NCBI GenBank assembly: GCA_023429545.1
Contig: JAEYUU010000149.1
Coordinates: 1-5,605 of the forward strand
Length of the DNA stretch: 5,605 bases
Source: Verrucomicrobiota bacterium
Lineage (GTDB): Bacteria; Verrucomicrobiota; Verrucomicrobiia; Verrucomicrobiales; Verrucomicrobiaceae
Direction: 5' to 3'
Part shown: positions 1-5,605 of the stretch, in pieces
Numbering within the stretch: position 1 is the first letter of the stretch
Layout: every line of letters starts with the position of its first letter
Position numbers and translations under genes: made by a program
Notes under the pieces: model-generated
The model's database searches: none
Told to the model about the DNA's origin: nothing
Seen by the model: only the letters and a program-made list of their open reading frames with translations

Positions 1-1
1 T

Positions 2-586
2 GAGTGCACCTTTGTGCTGGACGCGAATGCCAACGTGGCCGCAGGGAAGTGGAATTTCGTGGTCATGGGCGAGGCGGACGCCGGCAACGGCCGCGTGTAC
101 AACGCCTCCCCATTCTGCGAGGTGACCACCGCTCCCGCCTACATCACCGCTCCCGCCATGGCTCTGGCAGCCGTGGAGCAGGGGAAGGAAACGGAGATGA
201 CTTGCAAGCTGGAGGTGGCCCAGCCCTTCAATGGCGACGCGGAAGCTGCCGTCGTGGGCGTGCCGGATACCATCACCATCGAGCCGGCGAAGATCAACAA
301 GGACACCAAGGAAGTGAGCTTCAAGGTGAAGACCAATGACAAGTCCCCCGTGGGCAAGCAGGGGAACCTCTTCGTCATGGTGAAGGTGCCCGTGGAAGGC
401 GGCACCACCACGCACCGCGTTTCGGTTGGTTCCACTCTCCGTATCGACAAGCCGCGTCCCGCACCCGCCGCCGCTCCCGCTGCTCCCCAGTTGGCTGCGA
501 ACGCCAAGCCCGGCGCAGCCAAGCCCGCCGCCCCCAAGCCGCTCTCCCGGTTGGAGCAGCTTCGTGCAGAGGCGGGGAAGAAGTGA
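2..586 (+). CDS. Partial secreted beta-sandwich protein, PPC-domain type (3' end only)
   Basis: The reading frame is open from the left edge, so the start lies outside; the GTG at 14 is an internal Val codon and not a credible start. About 194 residues remain, ending at TGA 584-586. The visible part has alternating hydrophobic strands typical of Ig-like or PPC beta-sandwich modules: a GKWNFVVMGEAD strand pair, then a second module from about residue 50 (MALAAVEQGKETEMTCKLEV) to about 150 (HRVSVGSTLRID). A low-complexity Pro/Ala/Lys linker follows, then the terminal SRLEQLRAEAGKK. From memory, this tail and the 'AVEQGK...' module are typical of verrucomicrobial PPC-domain proteins encoded beside DUF1549/DUF1553 or DUF1501 genes. 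No catalytic motif is visible. The likely role is extracellular or periplasmic binding or adhesion. It is co-oriented with the next gene, 233 bp away, so co-transcription is possible but not shown. Fold class is moderately sure; exact function is unknown. Confidence 0.72.
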   Translation, partial: ECTFVLDANANVAAGKWNFVVMGEADAGNGRVYNASPFCEVTTAPAYITAPAMALAAVEQGKETEMTCKLEVAQPFNGDAEAAVVGVPDTITIEPAKINKDTKEVSFKVKTNDKSPVGKQGNLFVMVKVPVEGGTTTHRVSVGSTLRIDKPRPAPAAAPAAPQLAANAKPGAAKPAAPKPLSRLEQLRAEAGKK

Positions 587-588
587 GG

Positions 589-669
589 GGTTCCTAGTTC
601 TTAGTTCGTGGTTAGTTTTTCGGCATCGGATTCATCAGCCTCCTAACAAAGAACCAAGAACTTCCAACC
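589..669. repeat. Long imperfect inverted repeat just after the first gene
   Basis: The left arm (589-615) and right arm (643-669) are 27 bases each and pair at 21 positions when one is reverse-complemented, around a 27-base loop. The left arm contains short tandem AGTTCTT/AGTTCGT units. It starts three bases after the stop codon at 584-586, so it could fold in the transcript as a 3' stem-loop that terminates or stabilises the upstream mRNA. There is no T-run after the right arm; the only T-run (616-620, TTTTT counting neighbours) lies in the loop. It is therefore not a standard intrinsic terminator. A dispersed intergenic repeat is an equally good reading. Confidence 0.5.
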
Positions 670-819
670 GCGCCGCCCTTTCCCCCTTCGGACAAAGCCA
701 AGGCCAGAGTTCCCCAAAGTCCCAGGCTCCGCCCCATGACCGTTTGATTCGTTGATTACTCGTTCCTCCCAGACGCGTACTAATTCAAGTCCCCTCAGCA
801 ACCACTGCCCCCAGAAGCC

Positions 820-903
820 ATGAAGTTTTTCAACCACCCGCGCCATCCCTTCGGAGCCGGCCTGCTCGCCAGCCTTACGCTGGTGGCTGGCTCCGCCTTC
901 GCG
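820..903 (+). other. Signal peptide coding region of the PSCyt/DUF1549 protein
   Basis: It encodes residues 1-28: Lys/His/Arg near the N terminus, a hydrophobic core at about 12-23, and small residues before the predicted cut (A-F-A before Gln29). Haem attachment by c-type cytochrome machinery occurs outside the cytoplasm, which agrees with CXXCH motifs in the mature part. No lipobox Cys is seen near the cut, so a soluble or otherwise anchored periplasmic protein is more likely than a lipoprotein. Confidence 0.8.
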
Positions 904-3660
904 CAACCTCCTGCTCCTGCCGGACCAGTGGATTTCACCCGGGATGTGCAGACCCTTTTGGAAACCAAGTGCCTGGAGTGCCACAATCCGGCCAAGGTGA
1001 AGGGCAAGCTGCTCATGGACACGCAGGCAAACCTGCTCAAGGGCGGTGAGACCGGACCCGGCCTCGTAGCGGGCCAGCCGGACAAGAGCGAGATTCTCAA
1101 GCGCGTCATCCTTCCCGCGGACCATGATGACATCATGCCACCCAAGGGCGGAACGCTCACGGCGCAGGAAATTGACGTGCTGAAGCGATGGATTGCCGAA
1201 GGCGCGAACTGGCCGCAGGGCCTGGCCCTCCGCCACCGCAGCGCGGAAGAGCTGAAGGCGCTTGCTGATTTCCAGAGGAAGCTCCCCACGGTGACCGAGG
1301 TGAAGATTCTTCCGGACAGCTACACCCTGGAAACGAAGCGTGACTTCAACCGCGTGGTCGTGCAGGCGAAGTTCGCAGATGCGACCACGCAGGACGTAAC
1401 CCAATTCGCCAACCTCAAGCTGGTGGATGACAAGGTCGCCAAGGTGGAAGGCAACATGCTCAAGCCTGTCACGGATGGCAAAACCGAACTGGTGGCCACG
1501 ATTGGCAGCACCGTGGTGAAAGCGCCGGTCGAGGTGAAGGCGGCCCAGGCGGACCGCGAGGTTTCCTTCCGGCTGGATGTGATGCCCGTCTTCCTCCGCA
1601 GCGGGTGCAACCAGGGCGGCTGCCACGGCGCGGCACGCGGCAAGGATGGCTTCATGCTTTCCCTGTTTGGTTACGACCCCGCAGGCGACTACAATCGCAT
1701 CACCCGTGAGATGGTGGGCCGGCGCGTCAACCTGGCCGTCCCCGAGGAAAGCACCATTCTGGAGAAATCCATCGGTGCCGTGCCGCACACGGGCAACGAC
1801 GCCTTCTCCAAGGAGTCGGACTACTTCAAGGTGCTCATCGAATGGATTCAGATGGGCGCTCCGGATGACAAGGCGGACGTGGCCAAGGTCACCGGCATTG
1901 AAATCTACCCCACGCAGACCGTGCTGGAGGGCAAGGGTGCCCAGCAGCAGATTACCGTGCGGGCAAAATACTCCGACGGCACGGATCGCGACGTGACGGA
2001 CCTGGTCATCTTCAGTTCAAACAACGACCCCACCGCCGCCGTGACCAAGGGCGGACTGGTTACCTCCGGAGACCGTGGCGAGGCATTCGTCCTGGCGCGT
2101 TTCGATGTGTACTCCATCGTCTCGCAGATCATCGTCATCCCTGACGGGCTGAAGTACGAGCGTCCGAAGCTGGCTGAGGCCAACTACATCGACACGCTGG
2201 TGAACAACAAGCTGGACAAGCTGCGCATCTTCCCGTCTCCGATTGCCGGCGACGAGGAATACGTGCGCCGCGTGTACATCGACCTCGTGGGCATGTATCC
2301 CACGCCAGATGAGGTGAAGACCTTTGTCACGGACACCAATCCCGAGAAGCGCACCGCGCTGGTGGATGGATTGCTGCAGCGCAAGGAGTTCACCGAAATG
2401 TGGGTGATGAAATGGGCTGAGTTGCTCCAGATTCGTTCGGGTTTGAACAACAACCGTCCGCCCTTCTACAAGAACGCGCTGCTGTACTACAACTGGCTCG
2501 CCGAACGCATCGGCAAGAACATGCCGCTCAACGAGATCGTGATCGAGTTGCTGGGCAGCACTGGCGGCACGGTCTCCAGCCCTGCGGTGAACTTCTACCA
2601 GATGGAACTGGACCCCCTGAAGCTCACGGAAAACGTGGCCCAGGTGTTCATGGGCATGCGCATCCAGTGCGCGCAGTGCCACAACCATCCCTTCGACCGG
2701 TGGACCATGGACGACTACTATGGCTTCCAGGCCTTCTTCATGCAGATTGGCCGCAAGGCGACGGACGATCCGCAGGAGGTCGTGGTGTACAACAGCAAGG
2801 GCGGTGAGGCGCGCCAGTTCCTTACCAAGGCGGTGATGAAGCCCAAGTTCCTTGGAGGCGGCACGCCTGAGATCAAGCCCGGTGAAGACCGCCGTGTGGT
2901 CATGGCCAAGTGGATGGCCTCGCCTGAGAATCCCTACTTTGCGCGGAACATCTCCAACATTGTGTGGGCGCACTTCTTCGGTGTGGGCATCGTGGATCCC
3001 GTGGATGACGTCCGCATCTCGAACCCTCCCTCCAATCCGGAGCTGATGACCGAGCTGAGCAACCGCCTCACGGGGTACAACTATGACTTCCGCAAGCTGG
3101 TCCGCGACATCGTGACCTCCCATACCTACCAGCGCACGTCGCAGGTGAATGAGAGCAATGAATCGGACAAGCGGAACTTCTCGCACTCCATGGTGCGCCG
3201 TGTGCGCGCTGAGGTGCTGCTGGATGCGATCTCCCAGGTGACGGAGACGAAGAACAAGTTCCAGGGTCTGCCCCTCGGCGCCCGCGCCGTGCAGATCGCG
3301 GACGGTGCCGTGTCGAACTACTTCCTCACCACCTTCGGTCGCGCCAAGCGTGAGTCCGTGTGCTCGTGCGAGGTGAAGATGGAGCCCACGCTCTCCCAGG
3401 CGCTGCACCTCATGAATGGTGACGCGGTGAATGATCGCATCCGTCAGGGTGGCCTCATCCCCCGCATGCTCAAGGAGGGCAAGACCGAGAAGGAAATCGT
3501 GGATGAAATCTACCTCCGCGCCTTCGGTCGCGCTCCCAAGGAGAAGGAGCTTGCCGCCATCAACAAGGCCCTCGCCGAAACCACCGACACCAAGCAGGCC
3601 GTGCTGGAAGACCTCTTCTGGGCGCTGCTGAATGCCAAGGAGTTCTACTTCACGCACTAA
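820..3660 (+). CDS. Secreted multihaem-type PSCyt / Ig-like / DUF1549 / DUF1553 protein
   Basis: A 946-residue exported protein. Residues 1-28 look like a Sec signal peptide: basic and polar start, hydrophobic GLLASLTLVAG, cleavage after AFA-28. The signal peptide supports ATG 820, although only a weak, badly spaced AGAAG precedes it. Domains in order: PSCyt1-type cytochrome about 38-135 (CLECH at 51-55, likely axial Met106 in IMPPKGG); Ig-like (Big_2-type) about 159-239; second cytochrome-like domain about 250-350 (C263-X4-C268-H269); second Ig-like about 358-442; DUF1549 from about 456 (YIDTLVNNKL), with a further CAQCH at 617-621 followed by NHPFDRWTMDDYYGFQAFF; DUF1553 from about 698 to the end, with CSCE at 848-851. 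Such proteins are abundant in Planctomycetota and Verrucomicrobiota, usually beside PPC, DUF1501 or sulfatase genes. Their biochemical role is unproven; periplasmic electron transfer linked to polymer breakdown is often suspected. The length is normal for the family and the frame is intact. An intrinsic terminator follows at once. Confidence 0.95.
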   Translation: MKFFNHPRHPFGAGLLASLTLVAGSAFAQPPAPAGPVDFTRDVQTLLETKCLECHNPAKVKGKLLMDTQANLLKGGETGPGLVAGQPDKSEILKRVILPADHDDIMPPKGGTLTAQEIDVLKRWIAEGANWPQGLALRHRSAEELKALADFQRKLPTVTEVKILPDSYTLETKRDFNRVVVQAKFADATTQDVTQFANLKLVDDKVAKVEGNMLKPVTDGKTELVATIGSTVVKAPVEVKAAQADREVSFRLDVMPVFLRSGCNQGGCHGAARGKDGFMLSLFGYDPAGDYNRITREMVGRRVNLAVPEESTILEKSIGAVPHTGNDAFSKESDYFKVLIEWIQMGAPDDKADVAKVTGIEIYPTQTVLEGKGAQQQITVRAKYSDGTDRDVTDLVIFSSNNDPTAAVTKGGLVTSGDRGEAFVLARFDVYSIVSQIIVIPDGLKYERPKLAEANYIDTLVNNKLDKLRIFPSPIAGDEEYVRRVYIDLVGMYPTPDEVKTFVTDTNPEKRTALVDGLLQRKEFTEMWVMKWAELLQIRSGLNNNRPPFYKNALLYYNWLAERIGKNMPLNEIVIELLGSTGGTVSSPAVNFYQMELDPLKLTENVAQVFMGMRIQCAQCHNHPFDRWTMDDYYGFQAFFMQIGRKATDDPQEVVVYNSKGGEARQFLTKAVMKPKFLGGGTPEIKPGEDRRVVMAKWMASPENPYFARNISNIVWAHFFGVGIVDPVDDVRISNPPSNPELMTELSNRLTGYNYDFRKLVRDIVTSHTYQRTSQVNESNESDKRNFSHSMVRRVRAEVLLDAISQVTETKNKFQGLPLGARAVQIADGAVSNYFLTTFGRAKRESVCSCEVKMEPTLSQALHLMNGDAVNDRIRQGGLIPRMLKEGKTEKEIVDEIYLRAFGRAPKEKELAAINKALAETTDTKQAVLEDLFWALLNAKEFYFTH

Positions 3661-3702
3661 GCGCGAGGTCGGCGACGACGAGCGACCATTTGTTTCTTCG
3701 AG

Positions 3703-3740
3703 AACGCCGGGTGTGATGAACCCCCGGCGTTTTTGTTTTT
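3703..3740 (+). terminator. Intrinsic terminator of the DUF1549/DUF1553 gene
   Basis: A perfect 9-bp GC-rich stem, AACGCCGGG (3703-3711) with CCCGGCGTT (3723-3731), encloses an 11-base loop. A T-rich tract, TTTTTGTTTTT (3730-3740), follows and overlaps the end of the stem. It begins 42 bases after the stop codon at 3658-3660. The T-run is on the + side only, so it serves the + strand gene and not the convergent minus-strand gene. Confidence 0.92.
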
Positions 3741-3792
3741 GGTATTGCAACCCTTCGAAACATTGATGAACGAGCGGGTGCCCTCGCAGGGA

Positions 3793-3814
3793 GAGGGACT
3801 CGCCGAAGTCCCTC
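3793..3814. repeat. REP-like perfect hairpin
   Basis: GAGGGACT (3793-3800) and AGTCCCTC (3807-3814) are perfectly complementary around the six-base loop CGCCGA. There is no T-run on either side, so it is unlikely to be an intrinsic terminator. A short GC-rich palindrome in a convergent spacer is typical of REP-like elements, but I see only one copy of this stem in the window. Confidence 0.5.
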
Positions 3815-3870
3815 AGGACGGCGCTCAAAGCACACCCCTGGCCACTTCGCTTTCGAACAAGGTCCCGTGG

Positions 3871-3887
3871 GTGTATTCCGACTCCGC
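3871..3887. repeat. Copy A of a short dispersed motif
   Basis: GTGTATTCCGACTCCGC recurs at 5439-5455 with one change (C to G at the eighth base). Both copies are in gene-free DNA flanking the minus-strand gene and have the same orientation. Read on the + strand, both encode VY(S/C)DSA, but I see no gene there. Confidence 0.4.
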
Positions 3888-3911
3888 AGTGATGCATGTC
3901 GGCGGCAGGCT

Positions 3912-3947
3912 GCATTTATTGCTTGATGATAGGCCGTCATCAAATGC
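3912..3947. repeat. Bulged stem-loop downstream of the minus-strand gene
   Basis: TTGATGA (3923-3929) pairs perfectly with TCATCAA (3937-3943) around a seven-base loop. Just outside, GCAT (3912-3915) pairs with ATGC (3944-3947), leaving a seven-base bulge on one side. It lies about 40 bases past the stop codon of the minus-strand gene and could end or protect that transcript. It has no T-run, so its role is uncertain. Confidence 0.4.
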
Positions 3948-3983
3948 GGGCTCAAGGAACGGGCATCAATGGCATGGATGTTT

Positions 3984-5108
3984 TCACTGGGAGTACCCAC
4001 GCACTTGGTGCTCTTTTTCCCCTGTTTGAGCGCGGACAACGCCACCCCTGGCCAGGATCTCGGATCCAACCGATCCGGGCCGAAATCCAGGATTGCTGTT
4101 ACCTTCGACCTCAACTTTCGTCTCGGATGGATGGTCATCCAACTGCCTGACATTCTCTTGTTGTAGAGTAAGCTTCTCCTTCAGCAAGGTATCGAGGTGC
4201 GAGTGGATATCGTTGCTCGGTACGATGGGAATGCTTTGTTCTTCAATGTTGGTGATGGTCTGCTTCGCCAAATCCATCAAGTATCCGTTTGGGTGGATAT
4301 TCACCCTTGCGTAAAGCTTATCCATCTTGTCGATGGAGCGGGCGCTCGATATCATCGTCTCCTCCATCGTACTTGTGCTGAGTCCTTCCTGCTGGGAAGA
4401 GATGGCTTGCACGTTTACCTTGGTGTTTTGGAGGGGCTGAGAAAGCGCGACTTTTCCGTCCACGGCTGTCTTGAGCGAGGCCACGAGGCCCGCACCCAAG
4501 TCCGGCGTGAGGATGACGCCACCGGTGCCATTTTCCGACATCCTCTCCATGAGGTGAACCAGGTTGTTTGACATGGTTTCAATACGAAAAGGTTCGAGGG
4601 TAGTGACGAGATCGTAGCGATACATGTTCAGCCCCGTTCGCTCGAGTTTCTGGAGGTCTTCCGGTGTGCGGTCAATCCCTTCCAGGGTGATGCCTTCCTG
4701 TTTGGCGAACTTGTAGAGTTCACACATCGCTTCGTAAGTCGGACCGCGATCAATGATTTCTTTTGGACAGATTTTAGGGTTAAAAGTAGATTCGTTGAAG
4801 TCCAACACCTGAGGGAAGTAAGGCTTTGGGTTTTTCAGTTCCACACCCATTTGGAGGGCCTTTTCGCGGACACGTTCCCCCACCGTCTTGCCCTCCATCG
4901 GGCCTTCGGAAATGACCTGTAATTCAGCAGCCTGTTGCGCCGTAAAGCGGATCATCCGGTCCACGTCCACTCCCTTGGAATTTTCCACTGCAAGAATGAC
5001 AGGCACTCCTTTTTCATGAAGGTCTTTCACCGTCTGGTGGAGTTGCTGTACCAGTGTCGTATCGGTATGGTTGCCGCCTACAATGAGAAGAGAGATATCA
5101 TCTGGCAT
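3984..5108 (-). CDS. Cytoplasmic protein of unknown function, possibly TraB/ChaN/Ere-like fold
   Basis: A 374-residue protein without signal peptide or membrane segment. I do not recognise the exact family. The N terminus has a strand, GGNHTD (11-16), an amphipathic helix and a strand ending in VILAVE42. Later come GITLEGID146 and R175-IETMSNNLVHLM, then GGVILTPDLGAGLVASL (196-212). This order (G-x-H/D motif, Glu after the second strand, 'g-i-x-l-x-g-i-D', Arg-led helix, then a 'v-l-x-x-x-x-G-x-G-L-x-x-x-L' strand-turn-helix) resembles TraB, ChaN and erythromycin-esterase-like proteins. However, the usual 'GExH' is GGNH here, and the second GxGH-like His is absent (PDLGAG). Residues about 305-325 are helical and Gln/Leu/Glu-rich. 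The last 40 residues look low in structure and overlap repeat-like DNA. No Shine-Dalgarno precedes ATG 5106-5108, but it is the first start in frame and leads straight into a core strand. Parts are clearly AT-richer than neighbouring genes (about 38% GC at 4741-4800), hinting at transfer. Confidence 0.8.
   Translation of the reverse strand: MPDDISLLIVGGNHTDTTLVQQLHQTVKDLHEKGVPVILAVENSKGVDVDRMIRFTAQQAAELQVISEGPMEGKTVGERVREKALQMGVELKNPKPYFPQVLDFNESTFNPKICPKEIIDRGPTYEAMCELYKFAKQEGITLEGIDRTPEDLQKLERTGLNMYRYDLVTTLEPFRIETMSNNLVHLMERMSENGTGGVILTPDLGAGLVASLKTAVDGKVALSQPLQNTKVNVQAISSQQEGLSTSTMEETMISSARSIDKMDKLYARVNIHPNGYLMDLAKQTITNIEEQSIPIVPSNDIHSHLDTLLKEKLTLQQENVRQLDDHPSETKVEVEGNSNPGFRPGSVGSEILARGGVVRAQTGEKEHQVRGYSQ
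4061..4077. repeat. Short palindrome inside the 3' end of the minus-strand gene
   Basis: CGGATC (4061-4066) and GATCCG (4072-4077) are perfect inverted arms around a five-base loop. It lies in the tail of the minus-strand reading frame, next to the repeated 11-mer at 4044-4054. On its own a six-base stem is weak evidence; it is listed because it adds to the repeat-like look of this 3' end. Confidence 0.3.
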
Positions 5109-5154
5109 GGTGGTAGGAAGATTGAAAGGCCTTTAATTCGACAAGGTTTCATTA

Positions 5155-5167
5155 TTTGTATAACAAA
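5155..5167 (-). promoter_or_regulatory. Candidate operator / -10 region of the minus-strand gene
   Basis: TTTGT-ATA-ACAAA is a perfect inverted repeat of five-base arms around three bases. On the minus strand it contains TATACA (5157-5162 on +), close to a -10 box and about 49 bases upstream of ATG 5108. No good -35 box lies at the right distance: the nearest TTGACT on the minus strand is about 28 bases away. A promoter with an overlapping operator is plausible but unproven. Confidence 0.3.
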
Positions 5168-5438
5168 ACCGCATGGTCCTTGAAGCATAAAGTCAAGGTT
5201 CGTCGTTTTGCTCCACATTTTGGTACATCGTCCATAAATATATGTTTGGAAGTGGCATGAAGGGAGATGCCTGCTGCCTCGGAAGCGTTACGTGTGAGCA
5301 AGTCTGACCGCTTGAGTTTGGAAGCCATCTTGCGTCGTCATGCACGTGGAGGCGTCCTTGCGTGACGTGCCCACATTATTCTGTTGAGCGCAGAAGGGTT
5401 GCCCGGTCGTCAGGATTGCCAGGAGGGTGGGATGCGTG

Positions 5439-5455
5439 GTGTATTGCGACTCCGC
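5439..5455. repeat. Copy B of a short dispersed motif
   Basis: GTGTATTGCGACTCCGC is a one-mismatch direct repeat of 3871-3887. It lies 31 bases before the partial gene copy that begins at 5487, on the far side of the minus-strand gene from copy A. Confidence 0.4.
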
Positions 5456-5485
5456 GCTGTTTCCACGAGTTCGCTGTAGACGGCG

Positions 5486-5605
5486 ATGGATGCCATCTCC
5501 CAGGTGACGGAGACGAAGAACAAGTTCCAGGGCCTGCCCCTCAGCGCCCGCGCCGTGCAGATCGCGGACGGTGCCGTGTCGAACTACTTCCTCACCACCT
5601 TCGGT
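5486..5605 (+). pseudogene. 5'-truncated copy of the DUF1553 region, running off the window
   Basis: Bases 5487-5605 match 3221-3339 of the large + strand gene at 116 of 119 positions. The differences are 3228 G to C (silent, Ala803), 3267 T to C (silent, Gly816) and 3277 G to A (Gly820 to Ser). The copy therefore encodes parent residues 802-840 in an intact frame that stays open to the edge. It starts at an ATG (5486-5488) that replaces a Leu codon of the parent, and an in-frame TAG lies at 5477-5479, so the N-terminal 800 residues are missing. No ribosome site is visible. Likely readings are a gene remnant from duplication or recombination, a C-terminal gene fragment, or an assembly join at a repeat. 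Similarity to the parent upstream of 5487 is too weak to extend it. Confidence 0.75.

Larger units (their letters stand above)
3741..3983. other. Gene-free convergent spacer with hairpins and repeat-like sequence
   Basis: This lies between the + strand terminator and the 3' end of the minus-strand gene. I see no credible gene: the small open frames here lack a start signal and any recognisable domain. It contains two stem-loops (listed separately), a 17-base stretch at 3871-3887 that recurs with one change at 5439-5455, and an 11-base stretch ACCCCTGGCCA (3834-3844) that recurs exactly at 4044-4054. This pattern suggests remnants of a dispersed intergenic element. No T-run-backed terminator for the minus-strand gene is visible. 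Confidence 0.55.
5109..5485. other. Gene-free stretch upstream of the minus-strand gene
   Basis: No convincing coding region is seen on either strand. The first part (5109-5250) is AT-rich and probably holds the promoter of the minus-strand gene. From about 5260 to 5485 the DNA is GC-richer and contains short inverted arms (GCACGT 5342-5347 with ACGTGC 5365-5370) and the motif at 5439-5455 shared with 3871-3887. A 15-codon frame (ATG 5432 to TAG 5477-5479) is too short to call. Confidence 0.6.

Noticed and set aside
139..537. 132-codon open frame on the minus strand
   Set aside because: It is antisense to the partial beta-sandwich gene; its Ala/Gly-rich run is just the reverse of that gene's Ala/Pro linker.
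744..784. Possible sigma-70 promoter before the DUF1549 gene (TTGATT and TACTAAT)
   Set aside because: The TTGATT at 752-757 is about 20 bases from TACTAA and neither is close to consensus; too weak to list.
643..1788. 381-codon open frame on the minus strand
   Set aside because: It overlaps the signal peptide and cytochrome domains of the + strand gene, has shadow-type composition and no recognisable motif.
2017..3915. 632-codon open frame on the minus strand
   Set aside because: It lies antisense to the well-supported DUF1549/DUF1553 gene. Its translation is His/Leu/Arg/Gly-rich with no domain, as expected for the reverse shadow of GC-rich coding DNA, and it runs through the intrinsic terminator.
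3733..4029. 98-codon + strand frame in the convergent spacer
   Set aside because: Its start lies inside the T-run of the terminator, it has no ribosome site, covers hairpins and repeat-like DNA, and shows no domain.
5432..5479. Fifteen-codon frame ending just before the partial gene copy
   Set aside because: It is very short, has no ribosome site and overlaps the dispersed motif; it is probably chance.
1..5605. CRISPR array, tRNA, rRNA or transposase gene
   Set aside because: I saw no regularly spaced repeats, no tRNA-like cloverleaf or rRNA sequence, and no transposase-like protein on either strand.

Overview
The window looks like a piece of a Verrucomicrobiota chromosome or contig, with Planctomycetota the less likely alternative. 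The main evidence is a 946-residue secreted protein with the planctomycete/verrucomicrobial cytochrome (PSCyt), DUF1549 and DUF1553 architecture. Upstream on the same strand lies the end of a secreted beta-sandwich protein with the Ala/Pro/Lys-rich tail and SRLEQLR-type ending I associate with verrucomicrobial PPC-domain proteins. The coding DNA of these two genes is GC-rich (about 60% in lines I counted), and neither complete gene has a convincing Shine-Dalgarno site. The phylum call rests on remembered family distribution, not on a search.

Layout: 2-586 (+) is the 3' end of the beta-sandwich/PPC-type gene. A 233-bp spacer holding a long imperfect inverted repeat follows. 820-3660 (+) is the DUF1549/DUF1553 multihaem-type protein, closed by a clear intrinsic terminator at 3703-3740. 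The stretch 3741-3983 has no gene but carries two hairpins and short sequences that recur elsewhere in the window. 3984-5108 (-) is a convergent, more AT-rich gene for a 374-residue cytoplasmic protein; I tentatively place it in the TraB/ChaN/erythromycin-esterase-like fold group. 5109-5485 has no convincing gene. From 5487 to the window edge there is a near-identical copy (116 of 119 bases) of an internal piece of the DUF1549/DUF1553 gene.

The first two genes probably work outside the cytoplasm, in the poorly understood PSCyt/DUF1549/DUF1553/PPC systems of these phyla, which carry haem-binding and carbohydrate- or protein-binding modules. The minus-strand gene appears unrelated, differs in composition, and sits between repeat-like stretches, so it may be an inserted cargo gene. 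The most interesting signals are the duplicated cytochrome+Ig module inside the large protein (the second copy has a CX4CH motif and a His where the first has a Met), the partial gene copy at the right edge, and the orphan TraB/ChaN-like gene.
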